A stretch of 64,000 bases of DNA from Polyangia bacterium (GCA_030429545.1 JAUIFF010000010.1:124001-188000); one strand, 5' to 3'. Shown: positions 16,570-26,047, counted from the stretch's first letter. Translations and numbers: made by a program. Notes: generated by a model from the letters alone, not told the origin.

Positions 16570-18876
16570 GTGACCCTCGGCAACTTTTCGCGCACCCTGT
16601 TCTTGATTGCTCCCGGCCTGCTCGGAGCCTGCACCAGCGGACCAGTCGGAGGGAGCGAGGGCAGTAGCTCGTCGACCAGTGAAACCGGAACCGAAACCGA
16701 AACTGAAACTGAGGGTGAAACCGGGGCCGAGCTCGACACCTACCAGTTTGCCGGCGGCTGCTTTAGCGTCCGCTCCGGCGACGACTGGCTGTCCCAAAGT
16801 CCAGCCGGAAGTGGGTACGAATTTCGGGCCGACGCCAACGCGGCCGCGCGATTTTTTATGAAGCCCTCGGACCTCGGCACCTACCTACTCTACGACGAGC
16901 AGCAGGGCTACCTTGTTTCCGAAGATGGGCCACTGCTGCGGCAGACAAGCCTACAGTCCGATGTGCTTCTGATCGACGACTCCTATGTTTCGGGTGCCGA
17001 GTGGGTCCTCGAAACGTCGGCCGTCGACGGCTCGCAATACCAGTTGCGAAACCGTCGCAACGACGAGCTGTTGACAGCTAGCGGGCTAACAGGTGACCCA
17101 CAACAGGCGCTGCCTGTCAGCTTTGAGCCGGCAACCGGCTGTACCGAGCACCCGGAGCTATCCCTCGATGCGTCCGGCGAGATCACCAAGACCACATTTG
17201 AAAATGGCGACCTCTACGGGATTGTCGATACCCACTCGCACCTGTTGTCCAACTTTGGCTTTGGCGGGGGTGGCATCTTTCACGGCGGTCCGTTTCACCG
17301 CCTAGGTGTCGAGCATGCCCTACCGAGCTGCGAGGTGTATCACGGGCCTGAGGGGCGCAAGGACTTCTTTGGCTTTGCCTTCGACGACAGCGGAGCCTCG
17401 GGGTTTGACATTACCGAGCTGCTCCCCGACTTGGTCGCCGGTGAGCTGGCCGAGCCCAATCACAACACCGACGGCTACCCCGACTTTACCGAGTGGCCGA
17501 ATGCGCATAAACGTTCGACCCACCAAACCCAGTATTACCGCTGGCTGCAACGTGCATACCTCGGGGGCCTGCGGCTGGTGGTGCAACACGCCACCACCAA
17601 CTCGGTGATGTGCCACTTCAATGTCGGCGAAGGCTTTCAACAGGTCCGTTACTCGTGCAACGACATGGTCGCGGTCAACCGGATTATCGAGGAGACCTAT
17701 GCCCTAGAGCGCTACATCGATGCCCACGAGGGCGGCCCGGGCGAGGGCTGGTTTCGCATTGTCTATACCCCCGCGCAAGCCCGTGAGGTGATCGCTGCCG
17801 GCAAAATGGCCGTGATTTTGGGGATCGAAACGGCAAACCTGTTTGATTGCACAATTACACCGGGCGAGGGTGACCCCGTGTGTGATGCCGACTATGTCAA
17901 ACAGCAGCTCGACCAATACTACGCCATGGGGATCCGCGCGATCTTCCCGGTCCATAAATACGACAATATGTTTACGCCCGGCGATGGCGATCGGGCATTT
18001 ATCGAGCTGGGCAACTTCCTCCACACCGGCCATTGGAGCAACTTTACCGACCAGGACTGTCCACAAATCGACTCGGTATTCGACTCCGGAGAGGTTTTTT
18101 TTGGCGGCCTCAACAAACCCCGCGACACCTACCTTTCGCCCGCCCCCAACGACCTGAGCAACTTCCCCGACGCACCGCTGACAACCACGTTTGACTATGT
18201 CAACGAGATCACGGCCCCGCCCCTTGAGGGAGACTGGTGCCAAAAGGCAACCATGACCCCCCTAGGCGAAACCCTGATGCACGAGCTCATGGCCCGGGGT
18301 ATGATCATTGAAATCGACCATCTTCCCAGACGCTCGTATCAACGCGCGATCGAACTGTTGACCGAGGCCGACTACCCTGCCGCGGGTACACACGGCAAAA
18401 ATAACGGCGGACAGCTATACCAACTCGGCGGTATTTCAAAAACCGGTCTCGGCCGCTGTCGTGACCCCGAAAACCCGGGCTCGATGGTCGACCGGCTCCA
18501 GGACCGTGTCGCCCAAATCGAAGCAAATGGCGGCTACCCGGCCGAAGGCTTTGGCTTTGACCTCAACGGATTCGCCGGTGCCCCGGGCCCACGGTTTGCC
18601 GAGGGAGCCTGCCCCACCCCCCAAGACGACCCAATTACCTACCCATTTACCTCGCTTGCCGGTGATGTCACCTTCACCCAGCCGTCTGTCGGCAATCGTC
18701 AGATCGACTTTAATATGGAGGGTTTTGTCCACATCGGCATGCTCCCCGAACTCCTCCAAGATGCCCGGGGCGACGCCGCATCCGATGACGAGCTCGACCC
18801 GTTGTTCCGCTCGGCCGAGGGCTACATTCGGATGTGGGAACGGGCTGAAGCGCGGGGCGAAGCTCTCAACCCGTAG
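16570..18876 (+). CDS. Secreted M19-like (membrane dipeptidase-type) metallohydrolase lipoprotein
   Basis: 768 aa from GTG 16570 (AAGG 8 nt upstream; TTG 16549 and GTG 16561 also possible). Lipobox APGLLGAC is followed by a Ser/Thr/Glu linker (SSSSTSETGTETETETEG). Residues about 35-200 are a beta-rich N-terminal domain. The C-terminal part has metal-binding motifs in the order of M19 dipeptidases: DTHSH, ILGIET, IEIDHLP and AGTHGKNNGG. These parallel the DxHxD, GxEG, SH and SHS signatures, but with divergence. It is probably a zinc-dependent amidohydrolase at the cell surface with unknown substrate. Confidence 0.75.
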   Translation: MTLGNFSRTLFLIAPGLLGACTSGPVGGSEGSSSSTSETGTETETETEGETGAELDTYQFAGGCFSVRSGDDWLSQSPAGSGYEFRADANAAARFFMKPSDLGTYLLYDEQQGYLVSEDGPLLRQTSLQSDVLLIDDSYVSGAEWVLETSAVDGSQYQLRNRRNDELLTASGLTGDPQQALPVSFEPATGCTEHPELSLDASGEITKTTFENGDLYGIVDTHSHLLSNFGFGGGGIFHGGPFHRLGVEHALPSCEVYHGPEGRKDFFGFAFDDSGASGFDITELLPDLVAGELAEPNHNTDGYPDFTEWPNAHKRSTHQTQYYRWLQRAYLGGLRLVVQHATTNSVMCHFNVGEGFQQVRYSCNDMVAVNRIIEETYALERYIDAHEGGPGEGWFRIVYTPAQAREVIAAGKMAVILGIETANLFDCTITPGEGDPVCDADYVKQQLDQYYAMGIRAIFPVHKYDNMFTPGDGDRAFIELGNFLHTGHWSNFTDQDCPQIDSVFDSGEVFFGGLNKPRDTYLSPAPNDLSNFPDAPLTTTFDYVNEITAPPLEGDWCQKATMTPLGETLMHELMARGMIIEIDHLPRRSYQRAIELLTEADYPAAGTHGKNNGGQLYQLGGISKTGLGRCRDPENPGSMVDRLQDRVAQIEANGGYPAEGFGFDLNGFAGAPGPRFAEGACPTPQDDPITYPFTSLAGDVTFTQPSVGNRQIDFNMEGFVHIGMLPELLQDARGDAASDDELDPLFRSAEGYIRMWERAEARGEALNP

Positions 18877-18897
18877 CGTGAAAATCTCTTTGCTCGT

Positions 18898-18915
18898 ACC
18901 GGGCATCAGCCCGGT
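18898..18915. terminator. Hairpin between convergent genes
   Basis: ACCGGGC-ATCA-GCCCGGT, a perfect 7-bp stem, lies between the stop codons of the M19-like gene (18876) and the convergent VWA gene (18919). There is no clean T-run on either strand, so termination may be weak or Rho-assisted. Confidence 0.5.
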
Positions 18916-18918
18916 GCG

Positions 18919-21570
18919 TCAGTTGAGTGGGTCGGTATTTCCGACGGCGTCAAACGTATGCCATTGGAAATTGTCGAGCAGCACCATCGAATCGTAGACC
19001 GCGTCGCCCTCGTCGTGGACTGAAAACGTCAGCTTAAACTGCTCGCCGCCCTTGATCGGCCATGAGGTCCGCAGCCAGCCGGTCGACCCGTTGTCGTCAA
19101 AGCCGGTCCCCCAATTGGGAATGGGGTGAAACTGGCCCTCAAAATAGTTATTGTCGACCTCAATCGTGTGGTTTTTTGCATCAAACGAAATGTTGGTCGA
19201 CGCCCCACTGTTGGTCGAGTCGGCCTCGATAATCGCGTAGAAAGTGTCGTTGTAGTCCTGCTGGATAAACTCGGGATATTCGGCCGAGAAGTAGTTAAAG
19301 TCGAATGAAAAACTCTGGGCATCCGCCGGCGCGGTCAACTCAAACGTGATTTGATGGAGGTCGTAGGCCGGCTCGCCATCACGGCGTGCGCGACGTTTAC
19401 CCAAAAATCGCGGCTGCGGGTCTCGCCACTCACGCATCTCCCGGAGGGCACCGGTACCAACCGGCTGCGGATTGCCAACGGGTCCTGTGCTCAGGGCCAA
19501 AAACTGATAGCCCTCCTGCGGCACCAGCTCACGGGAGTTGAGCAGCCGTCGCAAGCCCTTGATCGCTTTTTTGGGCTTGGCCCCACGGACCGAAACCCCA
19601 CGCAGGGTCTCGGGGGGCACGCCCAACACCGCGGCCGGTGACTCGTCGTGTTGGTCACGGGCACCGTCAAACCGCTCGCCGCGGTCGAGCGTGACCCGGT
19701 ATGCTTTCATGAGTTCAACAACAGCGAGCAACTCCAAATCTTGAAGGTACTTTTGGGCATCGACCACATACACCATTGCGCGGTCAAACAACGCCAAGTT
19801 TTCAACCCGATGGACATCGAGTGGGTACTTCATCTTCTTGAGCGTCTCGGCAAAAATCACCAGGGCGTCGCCCTTTAATATCGCACTGTCCTCACCGAGA
19901 ATGTCGGCAACCCGTTGCGACGTCTTGGCGACCTGCGGCTCCCCGCCAATCGCTGTGAACTCGGCCTCAAACTCAAATATCTTGTCCGCAACTAGCCCCT
20001 GTTCATCCGTTTCTAAGATCATGTGGTAGATCATTTGGTCGTTGGGTGCGAGATACTGCGGAACAACCTTTGAGCGTACTTTTGAGATTTGCTCCCCGTG
20101 GAAACTCTTAACTTTCCAGCCGTCGGGCATCTGCATCTTGAGCCGAACGTCCTTCAGCGCGACATCGAAATTGGCGACAAAATTGCTACCATCGAGCACA
20201 CGCGAAATTTCATCGGCGGAGTCCAAAAATAGGTAGGCTCCGCGCCCGCGGTCGGTGAAGTGGTTCATCAGTTGGTCGTTAAAACCCACGCCTAGCCCCA
20301 CACCAGCCAGGTAGATACCCTGGCGGTCGGCATCCTCGGCGTGCTTAGAAATCACGCGTTTGGACAGGCGGCCAAAGTTGGCGGCCCCATCCGAAATCAA
20401 AATGACACGGCTGGCTCGCTCGTCTGCATGATGTTGCTCGGCGACCCGGTAGGCCTCGACGATCCCACGCTCAATATTTGTAACATCATTGGGTTGCGCC
20501 CCCTGATCGAGGGCAGCCTGCACCGTTGCCAAGCCGTTTTCGCCAACCTGGAGGTGCTCGACAAGCACTTGGGCCTGCCGATTAACAACCACAAGCGAGA
20601 CCCGGTCACTGGCCCGCAGTCGCTGGGTAAACGCCAGCACAAACGACTTGGCAAGCTCGATCGACGGCCCAGCCATCGACCCCGAGGTATCGAGCAAAAA
20701 CACCGCATGCAACGGTTTGACCTGGGACAGTGGGCGGTCTTGAGACCGCACCGCCACCTGCATCGACAGCTCATTTGGCTTGGTCGTTTTGCGCATCTGC
20801 GCAGTGATTCTTAGGGGTTGGCCGGGGTCCTGTGCATAGTCAAACTGGTGATAGTTGAGAAACTCGTAGGTGCGAATCAGGCTTGGATCGACGTATTTGC
20901 CAGCTGCGATTGCCTGGCGTACCAGTACCGGCGATGCCTGAGAGTTTGAGTCGTCGGCCGATAAAAACCGCACATTTCCCTGGGCTGGAGCGTCGTTCGA
21001 CGTCGTTCGGCGCGCAGGTTCGCGGCTTTTGCGGGCGACCGGAGCAGCCGATGCACCACCACCTCCTCCTCCTCCTCTGCCGAAACCTGCGAGCCCAAGG
21101 CCAGCGTCACCTACCAGGGCCCCGCCACCCGACGCCATTTTCTTTTTCGGTTTACTCGACTTCTTGGCCAGCCGCCGGCGAAAGCCTTTGGGTCGCTTTG
21201 GGCGTTTGACCTTTGCTGCGTAGAGAAGTTCAACATCGACCAAGGGATGCTCCAGGCCACGCGCAGTTGCCAGGGGAGCCGGCGCACCAACTGCCAGGCC
21301 AGCATTGCGTTGGGAACCCGGGCCTGGTGCGACCATGGGCTCACCCGTTGGCGCCTGCGAGGCTTTTGGAGCGGGTGGCTGAGGTATGGGTGTTGGCGTG
21401 GGTGTTGGCGTGGGTGTTGGTGCTGGCGTGGGAGCTGGAGGTTCGGCCTGTTCAACCTGACCAACGGTCTGTTGAGGAGCCTGCTTCGGAGAGCATGCAC
21501 ATACAAAAATTCCAGCAAGTGCGAGAGCAGTCCGCCCCCATGCGCCACGGCGTCTACGAAATTCGTCCAC
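18919..21570 (-). CDS. VWA-domain surface lipoprotein with choice-of-anchor-L-like C-terminus
   Basis: About 883 aa from GTG 21570 (GGAAGG 9 nt upstream; TTG 21576 is possible). Signal and Cys (ALAGIFVCAC) are followed by a Pro-Thr repeat (encoded by a 12-bp repeat at 21389-21420), a Lys/Arg-rich stretch and a Gly-rich stretch. A VIT-like segment (about 235-285) precedes a von Willebrand A domain with the MIDAS motif DTSGSM at about 296-301 and SDGAANFG. The C-terminal 170 residues (FDFNYFSAEYPEFIQQDYNDTF and the closing SMVLLDNFQW) resemble the choice-of-anchor L domain. It is probably a metal-dependent adhesion or matrix protein. Confidence 0.85.
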   Translation of the reverse strand: MDEFRRRRGAWGRTALALAGIFVCACSPKQAPQQTVGQVEQAEPPAPTPAPTPTPTPTPTPIPQPPAPKASQAPTGEPMVAPGPGSQRNAGLAVGAPAPLATARGLEHPLVDVELLYAAKVKRPKRPKGFRRRLAKKSSKPKKKMASGGGALVGDAGLGLAGFGRGGGGGGGASAAPVARKSREPARRTTSNDAPAQGNVRFLSADDSNSQASPVLVRQAIAAGKYVDPSLIRTYEFLNYHQFDYAQDPGQPLRITAQMRKTTKPNELSMQVAVRSQDRPLSQVKPLHAVFLLDTSGSMAGPSIELAKSFVLAFTQRLRASDRVSLVVVNRQAQVLVEHLQVGENGLATVQAALDQGAQPNDVTNIERGIVEAYRVAEQHHADERASRVILISDGAANFGRLSKRVISKHAEDADRQGIYLAGVGLGVGFNDQLMNHFTDRGRGAYLFLDSADEISRVLDGSNFVANFDVALKDVRLKMQMPDGWKVKSFHGEQISKVRSKVVPQYLAPNDQMIYHMILETDEQGLVADKIFEFEAEFTAIGGEPQVAKTSQRVADILGEDSAILKGDALVIFAETLKKMKYPLDVHRVENLALFDRAMVYVVDAQKYLQDLELLAVVELMKAYRVTLDRGERFDGARDQHDESPAAVLGVPPETLRGVSVRGAKPKKAIKGLRRLLNSRELVPQEGYQFLALSTGPVGNPQPVGTGALREMREWRDPQPRFLGKRRARRDGEPAYDLHQITFELTAPADAQSFSFDFNYFSAEYPEFIQQDYNDTFYAIIEADSTNSGASTNISFDAKNHTIEVDNNYFEGQFHPIPNWGTGFDDNGSTGWLRTSWPIKGGEQFKLTFSVHDEGDAVYDSMVLLDNFQWHTFDAVGNTDPLN

Positions 21571-21702
21571 GGTCAAGCCCCTTCCACAGCATATACGATC
21601 GTCGCTGCCATCGGGCCTGACCGCCGGGATCGAACTTCCACTCGCAGTCGGTAGATTCCCGTCTTGTGCGCGAGGCGACGCGCGAGAAAATCCACAGGGT
21701 TG

Positions 21703-23607
21703 CTAGCTAAAAAACGCCTCGGCGTCGAAGTAGCGGGCACCGATCGCCTCGGCGAAGGCCTCGTCGGAGTCCATGTCGCCGACCATCACCAGATGCTCTT
21801 TTGCGAGCTTGTACTTGTGCATCAAGTAAACGCCCCACCCCGGCAACGGCTTGCGACAAAAACACCCGAGCGGAAACGCCTTGTGCGGGCAAAATAGCAG
21901 CTCTTTCACCGGCAGGTCGAGGAGTTCCTTGGTCCGCACAAGGCAGGCCTCGGCATCGGCGTAGCTGAGTTTTTTGGAGGCCACGCCACTTTGGTTGGAG
22001 ATAAAAAACAGTTGGTACCCCCGGTCGATCCACTGGCGTAAAACCTCCCGGCGGTTGGGCAACAAGACCACGTCGTCGGGGGTTCGGGGGTAAATCTCGC
22101 CACTTTTGGTCACGCGCAGGGTGCCGTCGACATCGAGTAACAACCCCTTATTTGTATAGTCATTGGTATAGGGGCGCCGGACAAACTCGACAGTGTCGAC
22201 GGCCGAAAACCCCTCGTCGAGGTCGGGCGCCTCAAACGTTTGTGAGTACTTTGCCAGGGCCAGGGGCGGCGGTAAGTTTGGGTCTTGTTTGGCCAAGGCA
22301 GCCAACTCATCGCCTCCTGGCAGTTTGCCGTAGCGCTCGATCATGCGGGTGGAGACGTTGATCAATGCTTCGTTCGCAGGCGTAGCGAGGTGGATGCACC
22401 GCACCGGTACGCGGTGGCGGTGGGCAGTGCGAATCACCCCCGCACGGCTGAGCCGCGTGGGATAGGTGTTGTCGAGCACAACCCGGTTTTTCCCCGCGGC
22501 TAGCAGGGCATCGAGCTTGGGCAGTAGGTCCGCGAGTTTACCCCCGAGCAGGTCGCGGTTGAGCCGCTCGTAGCCAGCCGATGTATACGCATCGACCTTA
22601 GAGGATTTACCAGCCCCCTGAATCCCCATCACAATCACAACCTCCGGGCTGTCTGAAGGACCTGCCCCGGGTTCGAGTTGGGGGAGCGTGGCCGGGTCGA
22701 CCGGTGGGGCGAGCTCCTGCAGGGCATCGGCAGTCGGCTCAAAACTGATTTTTTCCCGCCGCGCCCGATCCTCGTCGTCGAGTTTGAGCGTGAGGGCGTG
22801 CAGCGATGAGTCCAAGCTCGCGGTCCGGGTTGCCCCAACCAACGGTAAAATTGGCCCAGGCAAGTCGAGCAACGTCGCCAGCGCGACTTCGTGGGGCGGC
22901 ACCTTGTACTTGGTCGCCAGGGGTTTCATCGCCCGGTTTTTGAGCAGCTTGTCGACCTTGGCGTAGCCTCCCAGCGGCCGGTGAGCCAAAAACACAATGC
23001 CCATCTGCTTGGCAAGGGCCACCAGCCCGGCCTTACTCGATTTGCGGCTCATCACGCTAAGTTCGCATTGCAGCGCCTGGACCTCGAAATGGCGTTGGGC
23101 CTGGCGGACCTCGGTGACCGACACATTGCACAGCCCGAGGTGCTTGACCTTGCCCTCTTTTTGTAGCTTAGCCAGTTCACTTAAGCTGTCTTCAAAGGCC
23201 ACGCTCGGGTCATTTACATGTAGCAGCAACATAAATAGCTGCTCGACTCCAAGCGCCTTGAGGCTGCCCTCCACCGACGAGCGCAAACGTTTGGGCCGGG
23301 CATTGGGCCGCCACTTGCCTCGCGGCCGCGCCAATCCGGCCTTGGTCAACAGGCGAACCTGTTCGCGGGGGCCCTGCCACGCGTCGAGGGCCTTGCGAGC
23401 CAGTCGCTCCGAGTAGTGGAGGTCCTTCTCATCGAGTGCATATACATCAGCGAGGTCGAGCACGCGAATCCCGCGGTCAAGGGCGTGGTGGATCACCTTG
23501 ATCGCCTCGGCCTCGTCGGGGCGCCCCTGGGTCGACAACCGCAACAGGCCGAGGGCGAGAGGAATTTGTAGATCTCCGAGAACTCCGAATGAAGATTGTG
23601 TGCGCAT
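21703..23607 (-). CDS. Three-domain fusion: aldo/keto reductase, P-loop kinase, HAD phosphatase
   Basis: 634 aa. Residues 1-290 are an aldo/keto reductase with a plausible tetrad D51, Y56, K89, H130. Residues 323-480 are a P-loop kinase (MGIQGAGKSS at 328-337) of the polynucleotide-kinase-like class. Residues 488-634 are a HAD-IIIA phosphatase: DVDGT (492-496), FISNQSG, CRKPLPG and MVGDMDSDE, with a zinc-type Cys/His set C573, H575, C582, C584 as in HisB-N/GmhB. A kinase-phosphatase pair is known in polynucleotide end-healing enzymes (T4 Pnkp order), but the reductase fusion is one I do not know. No frameshift is seen and all domains are in one frame. Possible roles are nucleic-acid end repair or small-molecule metabolism. 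Confidence 0.88.
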   Translation of the reverse strand: MRTQSSFGVLGDLQIPLALGLLRLSTQGRPDEAEAIKVIHHALDRGIRVLDLADVYALDEKDLHYSERLARKALDAWQGPREQVRLLTKAGLARPRGKWRPNARPKRLRSSVEGSLKALGVEQLFMLLLHVNDPSVAFEDSLSELAKLQKEGKVKHLGLCNVSVTEVRQAQRHFEVQALQCELSVMSRKSSKAGLVALAKQMGIVFLAHRPLGGYAKVDKLLKNRAMKPLATKYKVPPHEVALATLLDLPGPILPLVGATRTASLDSSLHALTLKLDDEDRARREKISFEPTADALQELAPPVDPATLPQLEPGAGPSDSPEVVIVMGIQGAGKSSKVDAYTSAGYERLNRDLLGGKLADLLPKLDALLAAGKNRVVLDNTYPTRLSRAGVIRTAHRHRVPVRCIHLATPANEALINVSTRMIERYGKLPGGDELAALAKQDPNLPPPLALAKYSQTFEAPDLDEGFSAVDTVEFVRRPYTNDYTNKGLLLDVDGTLRVTKSGEIYPRTPDDVVLLPNRREVLRQWIDRGYQLFFISNQSGVASKKLSYADAEACLVRTKELLDLPVKELLFCPHKAFPLGCFCRKPLPGWGVYLMHKYKLAKEHLVMVGDMDSDEAFAEAIGARYFDAEAFFS

Positions 23608-23675
23608 GAAACCCTGTCGAGGAGTTCATAGGATCGAACCGGGCGCAGGGGCAAGTCCCCGACCGTGAAAATCTT

Positions 23676-23685
23676 GTGTATACAC
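23676..23685. repeat. Perfect palindrome GTGTATACAC, member of the dispersed alternating motif
   Basis: This 10-bp perfect palindrome lies in the 108-bp gap between two minus-strand genes. It could be an operator or simply one copy of the dispersed TGYATRYA-type word described in the findings. Confidence 0.5.
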
Positions 23686-23715
23686 CCATGCCGGGGTCAG
23701 CTCACAAAGTCGCCG

Positions 23716-24501
23716 CTATTTGCCACAAAACACTGCTTTGCGTCGCTCTAGAAAGGAGCGGACCCCCTCGGCAAAGTCCGCACTCGCGGCGATCCGCTGC
23801 AGCTGCGGCTTAAACTCTGCGACGGCCGCGGCCTCGCCGTACTCACAATATCGCAGCGACGAGTTGCGGGTCTCGACCACCGCGAGCGGGGCCTGCTCGG
23901 CGACTTCGCGGGCCAGGGCGATGGTCCGTTCGCGGACGATGGCCGCCGGAACGAGTTCCTGTACAAGGCCCATCCGGTGGGCTTCGTTGCCGTCGAACTC
24001 TCCCCCAGTCAACAGCCAACGCATGGCGTTCCCCCAACCGGCACGCTCCACCATTCGCGTGGTCGCCCCGCCAAACGGCATCAAGCCACGGCGCACTTCG
24101 AGTTGGGCAAAACGCGTATCTGGAGCTGCAATCACAATATCGGTCGCCAACATCAATTCGATGCCGATCGTAAAACAAATCCCATGGACGCCGCAGACCA
24201 CCGGCTTGGTCCGGCGCGGACGCTGCAAACCAAGCGGGTCGATCCGGCCTGGGGGGACGAGGGGCTTGGTGATGTCAAACCGGTCGAGTTGCAGGCCGGC
24301 CGTGAAGTGATGGCCGTTGGCAACCAACGCAGCACACCAAAGCTCCGAGTCCTCCTCAAAACTTGTATAAGCATCGGCTAGCTGACCTATCATCTCGGGG
24401 GTAAACCCGTTGTACTTGGCCGGTCGATCGATCGTGATCACAAGCACATGGCCATCTCGCTCGCTCGTAATTTGGCCCTCGGCTGGAGTTTGTTGCTGCA
24501 T
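23716..24501 (-). CDS. Crotonase-family enzyme (enoyl-CoA hydratase/isomerase-like)
   Basis: 261 aa, the family's normal length. It should act on acyl-CoA thioesters in the cytoplasm. Oxyanion-hole segments are NGHHFTAGLQL and CFTIGIELML. The first catalytic Glu of enoyl-CoA hydratase seems retained (AQLEVRRGLMP), but the second, normally in AMEMVLTG, is Arg here (AMRWLLTG). A classical hydratase reaction is therefore doubtful, and isomerase or hydrolase activity is as likely. ATG 24501 is chosen by homology; no fatty-acid-oxidation genes are adjacent. Confidence 0.85.
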   Translation of the reverse strand: MQQQTPAEGQITSERDGHVLVITIDRPAKYNGFTPEMIGQLADAYTSFEEDSELWCAALVANGHHFTAGLQLDRFDITKPLVPPGRIDPLGLQRPRRTKPVVCGVHGICFTIGIELMLATDIVIAAPDTRFAQLEVRRGLMPFGGATTRMVERAGWGNAMRWLLTGGEFDGNEAHRMGLVQELVPAAIVRERTIALAREVAEQAPLAVVETRNSSLRYCEYGEAAAVAEFKPQLQRIAASADFAEGVRSFLERRKAVFCGK

Positions 24502-24564
24502 GCGTGAAACCTAGCAACTCGTTGTCGCACCCGTCCATCGCCCAGTTCTGGCAACCCAAACGAG

Positions 24565-25341
24565 TCAGCGAGCCCGGACAATCAGACAGCGGCCGTCGGT
24601 ATTGACCACGCACGCGCGGCGCAACGAAACTAGCGGCTGTGGCCAGGTATTGTGCCCACACACCACGGTCCCGGCATAGTCGCGAAGTGCTTGACGGATC
24701 GCATCACTGCCGCGCAAACCCTCGCCAGGGATCGACGGCCCCTCATGCAACACCAAAATATCCGGACCGAGGTTGAGCACTTTTTGCAACTCGCGCAGGA
24801 CCTCGCGTTCAGGCCGGCGATTCTCCATTTTGCTTGGTCCGATGATCCCGCTGATGCCTGCGATTTTGAGGCCATCGAGCTCCACACTCGACCCCTGCAG
24901 CAGCAGGTGCCGTTTGCGTGCTTTTTTGGGCATGCGGTCGACATTGCCAAGCACCCCGGTGACCCAGCGAAACCGGGCTTGAAACGCATCCCACACCTCG
25001 CTGATATCACCGACACCAAACCGCCGATGCAGCGTTGGCGAGGTGTACAGATCGCCGGCCAAAATCACCCCAAACGTCGCGGCATCGAGTTTTTTTGCAT
25101 ATAAAAGTTTTTCGAGGCACTCGGCAACCACGACCCCGATCGGGCGCCTGTCCGTGGTTGTACACAACTCCCTCGCCTGCAGGTCTGAAGCCAGCAAAAC
25201 CCCGCCCAAGGCCGCGGGCATACGCTTGGCACGCGCACAAAATATTGGAATGGACCCCTGGGATTGCCCGCCACGGGCCGTCGGAAAAACACACGGCACC
25301 TCGGCCCAGGGCCGATCCTCGACGCCAACAATCCTCATCAC
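24565..25341 (-). CDS. Calcineurin-like metallophosphoesterase
   Basis: 258 aa. Metal-binding motifs appear in family order: SDLQ, AGDLY, GVLGNVD, LHEGP and CGHNTWPQP. These correspond to the DxH, GDxx, GNHD, H and GHxH signatures with some substitutions (Q for H in motif 1). The start overlaps the stop of the upstream AlkB-like gene (GTG 25341, or ATG 25338 giving a TGATG junction), so the two are translationally coupled and probably work together. The substrate is unknown; phosphodiester or phosphomonoester hydrolysis is expected. Confidence 0.82.
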   Translation of the reverse strand: MMRIVGVEDRPWAEVPCVFPTARGGQSQGSIPIFCARAKRMPAALGGVLLASDLQARELCTTTDRRPIGVVVAECLEKLLYAKKLDAATFGVILAGDLYTSPTLHRRFGVGDISEVWDAFQARFRWVTGVLGNVDRMPKKARKRHLLLQGSSVELDGLKIAGISGIIGPSKMENRRPEREVLRELQKVLNLGPDILVLHEGPSIPGEGLRGSDAIRQALRDYAGTVVCGHNTWPQPLVSLRRACVVNTDGRCLIVRAR

Positions 25342-25853
25342 AGCCGCTTGCTCGCCAACACAAAACTCTCGCCACCGCTGCGGTTTTTACCGCAGGGCAT
25401 CACCCGATGGTCCCAGTTCCAGCGTGCCGCACCACGCATGCGGTAGGCATCGCCAGCCGCGAGCTCGAGCACCCAGGTTTTGTCGGGGCGCCCCGGCGGC
25501 CGAAAACCGATCTTACGCCCGTTTGTCAGCGACACAATTAAGATCTCCTCGCCATGGCGCTTGCTATCAATGTGCCATTTGAACTGTGCCGAAAGGTCAC
25601 CAATCCAATTGCACACACGATACTGATTGGGCCGTACACTAAACATTTTGCGAGCCACCATCCAGTCGCCCCACTCGAGCATCCACGGGCGCACCTCCTC
25701 AGTTGTTTTGTTGCGCCCGAACTCGCCAAACAAGCGAAACAACGGATTGTGTGGTGGCGGTGGAAGGTCCCGGCACTGCTCGCGCAACTTTTGGACCATC
25801 TCGCTGTCGAGTAGTTCCCGGTAGATTTTTAAGCCGGGGGGCTTGCTGGCCAT
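25338..25853 (-). CDS. AlkB-like 2-oxoglutarate/Fe(II) oxygenase
   Basis: 171 aa from ATG 25853; a GTG at 25937 would add 28 basic residues without clear homology. The iron-binding facial triad is visible as HxD in FKWHIDSK and a distal His in WNWDHRVMP. The 2-oxoglutarate-contacting Arg is probably in the C-terminal GGESFVLASKR. LIVSLTNGRKIGFRP and WVLELAAGDAYRMRG are typical AlkB-fold strands. Family members repair alkylated nucleic acid or hydroxylate proteins. The coupled phosphoesterase downstream hints at nucleic-acid processing, which is inference only. Confidence 0.75.
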   Translation of the reverse strand: MASKPPGLKIYRELLDSEMVQKLREQCRDLPPPPHNPLFRLFGEFGRNKTTEEVRPWMLEWGDWMVARKMFSVRPNQYRVCNWIGDLSAQFKWHIDSKRHGEEILIVSLTNGRKIGFRPPGRPDKTWVLELAAGDAYRMRGAARWNWDHRVMPCGKNRSGGESFVLASKRL

Positions 25854-26047
25854 CACCCTACGTACCACGAACGCCAGCTGTCGGACAAATCGGCCTACAA
25901 ACCGGTTGAGGCGTACATGCCCAAATCCGACCACCACTGCGGCCGAAAACCAACGCCCCCTCCGGTATAATCAGCATCACCCATGGAAACGTCGGTCGCA
26001 ACGAGAAAGTCCACCGTCAGCTTGCCGCGTGGTAATCTCGACCGGTC

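Noticed and set aside
23621..23640. tRNA T-loop-like sequence on the minus strand (GGTTCGATCC)
   Set aside because: Flanking bases do not form a T-stem and no D-arm or acceptor is found.
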